Below, piece by piece: positions 6,269 to 10,879 of a stretch of 10,879 nt of DNA. Both the position numbers and the translations under genes were made by a program. Numbering within the stretch: the stretch's first letter is position 1; the number at the start of each line of letters is the position of its first letter. The stretch is from CAYQPF01 sp964419225 (GTDB lineage: Bacteria; Cloacimonadota; Cloacimonadia; Cloacimonadales; CAYQPF01): NCBI GenBank assembly GCA_964419225.1, contig CAYQPF010000159.1, positions 1 through 10,879 of the forward strand. The letters run 5' to 3'. A model generated the notes under the pieces. It was not told the DNA's origin. It was given only the letters and a program-made list of their open reading frames with translations, and searched no databases.

Positions 6269-7515
6269 TAAAAATACTTGGCGGCATCCTTAATTTTAAG
6301 TGCCGTTTTATAACCAACATTTTCCAGATTACATAATTCTTCTACTGATGCTTCAAAAATATCCTGCACTGAGGTATATCCATGTTCTTTCAGGACATCA
6401 GCCAATTTCGGATTCACACCATCCAATTCACTCACGTGACTTGTTATTCTTCTTTCTTCGGCGATCTTCTCTTCAAATTCTGTATCTGTATATATATCAA
6501 GCTTATAATCTGTAAGCTTGGCTGCTAATTTAACGTTCTTGCCCTGTTTGCCGATGGCCAGATTCTTGTTCTTATCTGAAACAATTACTCTTGCAAACTT
6601 GCCTCTTTCTGCAATATAAACTTTCTCAATCAAATCTGCACCAATGGCATTGGCAATCAACTGCTCCGGTGATTCATCCCAGACAACGATGTCAATCTGC
6701 TCACCATGCAATTCTTTCTTCACCTGCTCAAGTCTCATCCCTTTGGGTCCAAGACAGCATCCGGCTGCATCAAGATTCTTGTCTTTAGACAAAACAGCAA
6801 CCTTGGTTCTGATCCCGGGTTCTCTGATAATTTTCTTGATCTCTATATCACCTGAACCTATTTCAGGCACTTCAGCTTCAAATAATTTCTTAACAAATTC
6901 AGGATGTGCTCTCGATAAAATTACAGTTAAATCGTTATTTCTTGTTCTGATATTCAAAACATAACTACGGATGATATCTCCTATCTTGTAGAATTCATCT
7001 TCGATCTGCTCTTCAACAGGTAAAAGTGCATCGGCAAACCCGATATCTATCAGATAACCATTATAATCATTTTTCTTGATCTTGCCTACGACGATCTGAT
7101 TCTTCTGCTTATCAAAATCAAATTTCCGACGATCCTGTTCCAGTTTCTTTATCTTTTTAGCTATATCTTCTCTGGCTATTTTGATAACCTTAGGTTCAAA
7201 CTTAGAGATCGGTAACAAAATCTCAACTCTGTCACCTATCTGAGGATTTCTTAAATATTGTTTAGCTTCAACAAGAGACATAAAACCCATGGAATTAGAG
7301 GCTGTTAGTGATGCATCCTCTGCAACAATACGATAATACTTGGCTACCACATCATTCATCCCGAAATCAGCTATTATCTCTAACTCATTCTCCGGTTTCA
7401 ATTTCTTGATGATTGCCTGCTGAAGACTCTCTATTATTATTTCACGAATCTTCTCTTTATCCAATTGTTTAATATTTGCCAATTCATTTAAAATTGCCAT
7501 TAAGTTTAAGCTCAT
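6268..7515 (-). CDS. nusA: NusA, transcription termination/antitermination factor
   Basis: Binds RNA polymerase and nascent RNA, and modulates pausing, hairpin-dependent termination and antitermination. Of the 415 residues, about 1-135 form the N-terminal RNAP-binding domain. The S1 domain (about 139-205) contains VVGKIKKNDYNGYLIDIG. KH1 carries LDAAGCCLGPKGMRLEQV with GPKG at 256-259. KH2 carries AIGKQGKNVKLAAKL with GKQG at 322-325. A C-terminal helix-hairpin-helix-like module (364-415) ends with LENVGYKTALKIKDAAKYF. The length is intermediate: longer than B. subtilis NusA (about 370), shorter than E. coli NusA (495), with one C-terminal repeat instead of two. The start is secured by AAGGAG with a 5-nt spacer (ACAAC) and by an ATGA overlap with rimP. 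The gene is intact. Confidence 0.97.
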   Translation of the reverse strand: MSLNLMAILNELANIKQLDKEKIREIIIESLQQAIIKKLKPENELEIIADFGMNDVVAKYYRIVAEDASLTASNSMGFMSLVEAKQYLRNPQIGDRVEILLPISKFEPKVIKIAREDIAKKIKKLEQDRRKFDFDKQKNQIVVGKIKKNDYNGYLIDIGFADALLPVEEQIEDEFYKIGDIIRSYVLNIRTRNNDLTVILSRAHPEFVKKLFEAEVPEIGSGDIEIKKIIREPGIRTKVAVLSKDKNLDAAGCCLGPKGMRLEQVKKELHGEQIDIVVWDESPEQLIANAIGADLIEKVYIAERGKFARVIVSDKNKNLAIGKQGKNVKLAAKLTDYKLDIYTDTEFEEKIAEERRITSHVSELDGVNPKLADVLKEHGYTSVQDIFEASVEELCNLENVGYKTALKIKDAAKYF

Positions 7516-7976
7516 GTTGTCTCCTTGTTTTTGAAATCAAAATAAGTTCTGGCTTTTTTGATGGCTGAAAAAGGTATCTGCACCATCTGTTGATCAACTT
7601 CCACATTTACATATTCAGGTAAAACTTCCATAAGCTTACCTATAGTTACTACTTTCTTCTGCTCTTCGTCTGTATAGGATATCTTTACCAGCTCATTGAT
7701 CGCACCTATATAATGCTTCTTGAACTTCAACACTCTCTCTATTCCAGGTGAAGAAACTTCCAGAAAATATTTGTCAGGAATCAAATCCTGCTCTTCAAGT
7801 ATATGACCTATCTGACGGCTCACACTGGCACAATCACCCAGCGTTACCCCTCCTGTTTTCGTGATGAAAATACTCAGGACTTTGCCCTTTTGGGTACTCT
7901 TTACCTCAAAGTCATAGAAAGCAACTTCCTTCTCGACACAAACTGCTTTCACTATCTCTTCAATCTTGTCCAACAT
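7512..7976 (-). CDS. rimP: RimP, 30S ribosome maturation factor
   Basis: RimP assists late assembly of the 30S subunit, particularly the head and central region with S12. The 154-residue length is normal. The N-terminal alpha/beta domain shows VTLGDCASVSRQIGHIL (44-60) and IPDKYFLEVSSPGIER (66-81), the family signature. The C-terminal SH3-like barrel runs from about residue 90 to 148, ending FSAIKKART. It is the first gene of the operon and overlaps nusA by 4 nt (ATGA). The ATG is preceded by AAGGAAGG, which ends only about one base before it and so gives a tight but strong ribosome-binding site. A perfect hairpin lies just upstream of that site in the leader, so rimP translation may be sensitive to leader structure. 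Confidence 0.95.
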   Translation of the reverse strand: MLDKIEEIVKAVCVEKEVAFYDFEVKSTQKGKVLSIFITKTGGVTLGDCASVSRQIGHILEEQDLIPDKYFLEVSSPGIERVLKFKKHYIGAINELVKISYTDEEQKKVVTIGKLMEVLPEYVNVEVDQQMVQIPFSAIKKARTYFDFKNKETT

Positions 7977-7997
7977 ACCTTCCTTAGCTTATATGAT

Positions 7998-8023
7998 TAA
8001 ACCACTGCTTTCACAGTGGTTTA
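7998..8023 (-). promoter_or_regulatory. Perfect 10-bp hairpin in the rimP leader
   Basis: TAAACCACTG pairs perfectly with CAGTGGTTTA around a 6-nt loop (minus strand TGAAAG). It ends 21 nt before the rimP ATG, immediately upstream of the SD site, and is not followed by a T-run. It is therefore more likely a 5'UTR structure than a terminator. A protein operator cannot be excluded. Confidence 0.7.
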
Positions 8024-8039
8024 CCAATATTTACCAATA
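8020..8039 (-). repeat. Perfect tandem 10-bp repeat in the rimP leader
   Basis: Minus-strand TATTGGTAAA occurs twice, back to back, between the terminator-like hairpin and the second hairpin. Its last four bases (TAAA) are also the first bases of the second hairpin's stem, so the two elements are structurally linked. Confidence 0.75.
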
Positions 8040-8062
8040 AAAAAACTGACTTTGTGTCAGTT
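8039..8062 (-). terminator. Terminator-like hairpin with T-run upstream of rimP
   Basis: On the minus strand AACTGAC, a 5-nt loop ACAAA and GTCAGTT form a 7-bp stem with three G-C pairs. From the last G of the stem the strand continues as seven T (two of them in the stem). It has intrinsic-terminator form, though the stem is short. It lies 217 nt after the tex stop and only 63 nt before the rimP ATG, so it could end tex transcripts or attenuate the rimP operon. Confidence 0.6.
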
Positions 8063-8082
8063 CTTATTTCTTATTTTTTCAT

Positions 8083-8110
8083 AATTTAATTCAAACCCCT
8101 ATTTTGTCAA
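8083..8110 (-). promoter_or_regulatory. Probable promoter of the rimP-ribF operon
   Basis: A perfect -35 TTGACA (8110-8105) is followed after 16 bp by TAAATT (8088-8083, four of six matches to TATAAT). AATTAT at 18-bp spacing is an alternative. The start would fall near 8076, giving a leader of about 100 nt that contains both hairpins. It is the best promoter-like sequence I see in this intergenic region. Confidence 0.55.
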
Positions 8111-8236
8111 GATAATACTGCATTTATTTTCTTACTTTTCCCGAAAATTCCTTCTTTTTTCCATCTCAACAAAATGGACACTTTTATCCCTTATCATTCC
8201 CTTTTTTAAAATAGTTAGCAATTCTCCTTCCACTTA

Positions 8237-8271
8237 GACTCATGACTGTGGACTCAAGACTCAAGACTTTC
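8237..8271 (-). repeat. Period-7 heptamer array just after the tex stop
   Basis: Plus strand GACTCAT, GACTGTG, GACTCAA, GACTCAA and GACTTTC: five heptamers, each beginning GACT, with no interruption. On the transcribed strand the array begins 8 nt after the tex stop codon and reads GAAAGTC, TTGAGTC, TTGAGTC and so on. A related array follows the next gene upstream (10552-10579). Confidence 0.8.
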
Positions 8272-8278
8272 TCCGCAA

Positions 8279-10459
8279 CTACCTTTTCTTCAACCCGATC
8301 TTTTCGTTAATACTATCCAAAGTAATAATCTCTGTCTGAATGATCATTCCCGGATAATACTCGTCGGGATTGAAATTCTCAAAAGATGACCTATAGATAA
8401 GTGCATCTCTGCCTACTCCAATATCCACAAAGATCCCGAAATCAGTGACATTTCGGATTACACCTTGTGCGATATATCCCAAATGTAACTCATCAAATTT
8501 CTTGATACTGTCTTTCAAAATAGGTTGTGGATATTCTTCCCGGGGATCGAGTCTTCGATAAACCAGAGAATCAATAATATCTTTGATCAATATTTCCGAT
8601 TCCTGCAAATTAACCGCTAACTGACTAATATTCAAACCGGTTACCTTTTCTTTGAGCGTATCCCGATACTCCAGCACATTCCTTGTCTTCAAACCAAAGA
8701 AAGAAATCAATTTCTCTGCTATAGCATAGGATTCAGGATGGATAATCGTATGATCAAGCGGATTGGCAGACTCAGGTACTCTGCAGAAACCCGCAGCCAG
8801 TTCGTAGGTCTTATCCCCCACTCCTTTGACTTTTTTCAACTCAGCCCTGGTCTTGAAACCCTTGTTCTGAGTTCTGTATTCTACAACATTCTTGGCAATT
8901 TTCTTATTAAACCCAGACACATACTGCAATAAATACTCGGACGCCTGGTTCAAATCAACTCCCACATAATTCACTACAGACTCCACTTCCAAGGCAAGTT
9001 TCTCCTTGAGGATTGTAGGTGATATATCATGCTGGTACATACCTACCCCGATCGACTCAGGCGGGATCTTCACCAACTCATTCAGCATATCCTGGATACG
9101 ACGGCCGATAGAGATAGCTCCTCTAATAGTCAGATCCAAATGAGGAAACTCATCTCCGGCTGTTGAAGATGCCGAGTAAACAGACGCACCAGCTTCTGAA
9201 ACTATCACATACTTAATCTTGGCTTCAGGGATTTGTTCTATCCATTCGATAATGAATTCTTCCGTCTCATGCGAGGCAGTACCATTCCCGATGGCAATCA
9301 ACTCAAAAGGGTTCTTGGCATACAATTTATTCAGCAAATCAGTAGATTGACTTTTACTATTCTGCGGTGGATTAGGAAATATGTTCTGGTAACTCATAAA
9401 CTGACCGTTCTCATCAATCACTGCCACCTTACATCCGGTTCTAAATCCGGGATCCACTCCGGCGATAGCACACTTTTTCAGAGGGGGTGTCAGCATCATG
9501 TGCCGTAAATTCTTCTGAAAGATCTCGACACTCCGCTTTTCAGCTCTTTCTGTCAGATCACTCCTGATCTCTCTCTCGATCGAAGGGAAAAGCAGTCTTT
9601 TGTATGAATCCGACATCCCTTCAAACAATTCAGGGAAATAGGCATGAAAATCTTTTATCTGGATCGAAGAAAGAAGATACATATTCAAGCCATCCACACC
9701 ATCGGTGCCTGTCTTACGCAGAAGGAATTGATCAAATCTCTCCCACTCCAGGGTCATCTTTGTCTTGATCACCTTTTCTTTTTCCGCTCTGTTGATCGCC
9801 AGAACTCTCCATTCCGGCAGATTATATACTGACCAGGATGCGTCATAATAGCTTTTATAGATCTGTTTATCATCAGCAACTTTTTCATTTCTTTTAGTAT
9901 GAATCCTGCCATGCCGTAAAATGTTTTCTCTGAGGATTTCTCGGATTTTCAAGTCATAAGAGAATTCTTCGGCTATGATATCGAGGGCTCCTTCCAGAGC
10001 CTCTTCCACGGTATATACACCTTTTTCTTTGGAAATATATTTCTGAAATTCTTTATCATTGCGTTGTTTACTGGTTCTGATGAATTCTGCTAAAGGTTTC
10101 AAACCTTTTTCCACTGCCACATCTGCCTTCGTCTTTTGTTTCTTCTTATAAGGCAGATACAGGTCTTCCAATTCTTTTAACGATGTTGCTATGTTTACTT
10201 GTTTACTCAACTCGGGAGTTATCTGCTCGGAATTTGTCAATGACTGGATTATCTCCTGCTTACGTTCAGCCAGTTTATTCTGATAACTCAAAGCTTCAAA
10301 GATATTTCTGATCTGAATCTCATCCAAAGAGCCGGTACATTCTTTTCTATATCTCGCTATAAAGGGTATCGTCTTATCATCATTGATCAATTCAATGGTT
10401 TTATTGATTTGCTCCAAAGAAATCTTCATCTCCTGAGCCAGATTATTCATCCAATTCAT
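8279..10459 (-). CDS. tex: Tex family RNA-binding transcription accessory protein
   Basis: A cytoplasmic nucleic-acid-binding protein related to eukaryotic Spt6, thought to act with RNA polymerase or RNA decay factors; its exact bacterial role is unsettled. The 726 residues match the family (719 in B. subtilis YdcI, about 775 in proteobacteria). The N-terminal helical region has IPFIARYRKECTGSLDEIQI (31-50) and LEDLYLPYKKKQKTKADVA (97-115), both hallmark blocks. A YqgF/RNase H-like domain starts at AIAGVDPGFRTGCKVAVID (331-349). Helix-hairpin-helix motifs cover about 513-560 (FKTRAELKKVKGVGDKTYE). A C-terminal S1 domain covers about 660-725 (GVIRNVTDFGIFVDIGVG) and ends abruptly after GLKKR, without the tail seen in longer homologues. 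AAGGAG with a 5-nt spacer fixes the start. It is probably transcribed alone from the extended -10 upstream. Confidence 0.96.
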   Translation of the reverse strand: MNWMNNLAQEMKISLEQINKTIELINDDKTIPFIARYRKECTGSLDEIQIRNIFEALSYQNKLAERKQEIIQSLTNSEQITPELSKQVNIATSLKELEDLYLPYKKKQKTKADVAVEKGLKPLAEFIRTSKQRNDKEFQKYISKEKGVYTVEEALEGALDIIAEEFSYDLKIREILRENILRHGRIHTKRNEKVADDKQIYKSYYDASWSVYNLPEWRVLAINRAEKEKVIKTKMTLEWERFDQFLLRKTGTDGVDGLNMYLLSSIQIKDFHAYFPELFEGMSDSYKRLLFPSIEREIRSDLTERAEKRSVEIFQKNLRHMMLTPPLKKCAIAGVDPGFRTGCKVAVIDENGQFMSYQNIFPNPPQNSKSQSTDLLNKLYAKNPFELIAIGNGTASHETEEFIIEWIEQIPEAKIKYVIVSEAGASVYSASSTAGDEFPHLDLTIRGAISIGRRIQDMLNELVKIPPESIGVGMYQHDISPTILKEKLALEVESVVNYVGVDLNQASEYLLQYVSGFNKKIAKNVVEYRTQNKGFKTRAELKKVKGVGDKTYELAAGFCRVPESANPLDHTIIHPESYAIAEKLISFFGLKTRNVLEYRDTLKEKVTGLNISQLAVNLQESEILIKDIIDSLVYRRLDPREEYPQPILKDSIKKFDELHLGYIAQGVIRNVTDFGIFVDIGVGRDALIYRSSFENFNPDEYYPGMIIQTEIITLDSINEKIGLKKR

Positions 10460-10491
10460 TTCTTCTCCTTGTTCATCTGCTAAATTCCACG

Positions 10492-10500
10492 ATTATATCA
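10492..10500 (-). promoter_or_regulatory. Extended -10 promoter of tex
   Basis: Minus strand TGATATAAT is a perfect TATAAT with the upstream TG of an extended -10. It lies 32 bp before the tex ATG, so the leader would be about 25 nt and include the AAGGAG site. No good -35 is present at normal spacing, which is usual for extended -10 promoters. The tandem repeats lie directly upstream. Confidence 0.6.
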
Positions 10501-10520
10501 CCTGCAGATCTCTTCTCCTG

Positions 10521-10550
10521 TCTGTGTAAGTCCGTGATAATCCGTTTCCC
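10521..10550. repeat. Degenerate period-10 repeat upstream of tex
   Basis: Plus strand TCTGTGTAAG, TCCGTGATAA and TCCGTTTCCC: three decamers sharing TC(T/C)GT(G/T). The repeat lies between the heptamer array and the tex -10 element. It is short and imperfect, so chance is possible. Confidence 0.5.
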
Positions 10551-10551
10551 A

Positions 10552-10579
10552 AACTCTCAACTCTCAACTTTCAACTATT
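10552..10579. repeat. Period-7 heptamer array at the permease stop codon
   Basis: Plus strand AACTCTC, AACTCTC, AACTTTC and AACTATT: four heptamers sharing AACT. The last one contains the stop codon (10577-10575) of the upstream gene. The periodicity, ACTC core and position at a gene's 3' end are shared with the array after tex. Confidence 0.75.
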
Positions 10580-10879
10580 TCAGCCTTTCCTTCATTGTTT
10601 TCCGGGACAGTTTCTTCGTTCTATTATCAACTTTGATCGGCATGATCAAGAGCGGGATTCCATCATAATACAGTTTTTTCTCGATCGTAAAAGCAGTATA
10701 ATTGAATAGCCCCTGGGTGAAGATCGTTTCATTTCTGAATAATAACTGACCCGCAAACACGATGGAGTTAGGATATTTTGCCCGTACATCCAAAAGAAGT
10801 TTATCGATTTCTTCAATAACATTGACCCCCAGGGAATAATAAGACTCAGAATAAAACCCTGATAAATGCATGAAATAGA
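10575..10879 (-). CDS. C-terminal fragment, probable APC-type amino acid permease tail
   Basis: The frame stays open to the window edge beyond its first Met at 10871, so this is the 3' end of a longer gene and that Met is not necessarily a start. About 100 residues are visible and none form a membrane helix. The segments YPNSIVFAGQLLFRNET, NYTAFTIEKKLYYDG and IPLLIMPIKV resemble the soluble C-terminal region of long APC-family amino acid permeases, where I recall the pattern FAGQLxFxxE...LHNxTAxxIQRRLxxxGxxMVVLPxxV. The last 15 residues are very basic (KKLSRKTMKERLK). The transported substrate cannot be deduced. A different protein with a USP-like alpha/beta domain remains possible. The gene is separated from tex by 115 bp of repeats and promoter. 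Confidence 0.5.
   Translation of the reverse strand, partial: YFMHLSGFYSESYYSLGVNVIEEIDKLLLDVRAKYPNSIVFAGQLLFRNETIFTQGLFNYTAFTIEKKLYYDGIPLLIMPIKVDNRTKKLSRKTMKERLK

Larger units (their letters stand above)
7977..8278. other. 302-bp intergenic region between tex and rimP
   Basis: No supported protein gene. In transcription order it holds a heptamer array (8271-8237), an isolated SD-like GGAAGGAG (8231-8224) with only tiny open frames after it, a very purine-rich AT stretch (8220-8111), a TTGACA promoter (8110-8083), a terminator-like hairpin with T-run (8062-8039), a tandem 10-bp repeat (8039-8020) and a perfect hairpin (8023-7998) just before the rimP ribosome-binding site. Confidence 0.8.

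Noticed and set aside
8041..8078. Same hairpin read as a plus-strand terminator (T-rich tract TCTTATTTCTTATTTTTT follows)
   Set aside because: All genes here are on the minus strand, so there is no plus-strand transcript for it to end. The T tract is also interrupted. A bidirectional role remains possible but unsupported.
8132..8164. Ten-codon frame MEKRRNFREK as a leader peptide for attenuation
   Set aside because: It lies upstream of the predicted promoter, has no SD, and has no run of a single amino-acid codon.
7977..8278. tRNA-fMet gene in the rimP leader, as in the E. coli metY-rimP-nusA operon
   Set aside because: No cloverleaf, GTTCGA-type T-loop or CAT anticodon arm is present. The two hairpins are isolated stems with AT-rich surroundings.
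10461..10519. Direct repeat TCTTCTCCT (10461-10469 and 10511-10519) flanking the tex promoter as a possible insertion footprint
   Set aside because: One copy is simply the tex Shine-Dalgarno region. Nine purine-rich bases can recur by chance, and nothing between them resembles a mobile element.

Overview
The window is a bacterial chromosome segment, roughly 40% GC by eye, in which every convincing gene lies on the minus strand. Transcription therefore runs from position 10879 towards 1. It holds the conserved transcription/translation cluster rimP-nusA-ylxR-L7Ae(ylxQ)-infB-rbfA-nrnA-truB-ribF, preceded by tex and the tail of a membrane permease. This order, with ylxR and an L7Ae-type gene between nusA and infB, is typical of Firmicutes and several other anaerobic phyla. 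The AT-rich coding, purine-rich Shine-Dalgarno (SD) sites and short intergenic tandem repeats would suit a Cloacimonadota-like or other uncultured anaerobe. That is only a low-confidence impression, because no taxonomic marker can be searched here.

Layout in transcription order. 10879-10575 is the 3' end of a probable APC-type permease. 10574-10460 is a 115-bp spacer with a period-7 and a period-10 tandem repeat and an extended -10 promoter for tex. 10459-8279 is tex. 8278-7977 is a 302-bp intergenic region with a second period-7 array, a TTGACA promoter, a terminator-like hairpin, a tandem 10-bp repeat and a second perfect hairpin before rimP. 7976-55 is one tight operon: rimP, nusA, ylxR, L7Ae-like, infB, rbfA, nrnA and truB, with overlaps or gaps of at most 27 nt. 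58-1 is the first 19 codons of ribF.

The operon's genes serve RNA and ribosome production. RimP and RbfA mature the 30S subunit. IF-2 loads initiator tRNA on it. NusA controls RNA polymerase pausing and termination. YlxR and the L7Ae-like protein are small RNA-binding proteins. NrnA degrades nanoRNA, TruB makes Psi55 in tRNA, and RibF makes FMN/FAD.

The enzymes look ordinary. What stands out is lineage-specific low-complexity sequence in two adjacent genes. IF-2 carries 36 uninterrupted Arg-Pro-Gln pentapeptides, encoded by 45-bp repeats. RbfA ends in an Asp/Glu/Tyr tail of about 53 residues with net charge near -36. The two oppositely charged disordered segments, on factors that meet on the same 30S subunit, are the most interesting protein-level signal. 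The hairpin-rich leader upstream of rimP-nusA and the heptamer arrays just after the stop codons of both upstream genes are the most interesting non-coding signals. I see no mobile element, CRISPR array, tRNA, rRNA or defence system.
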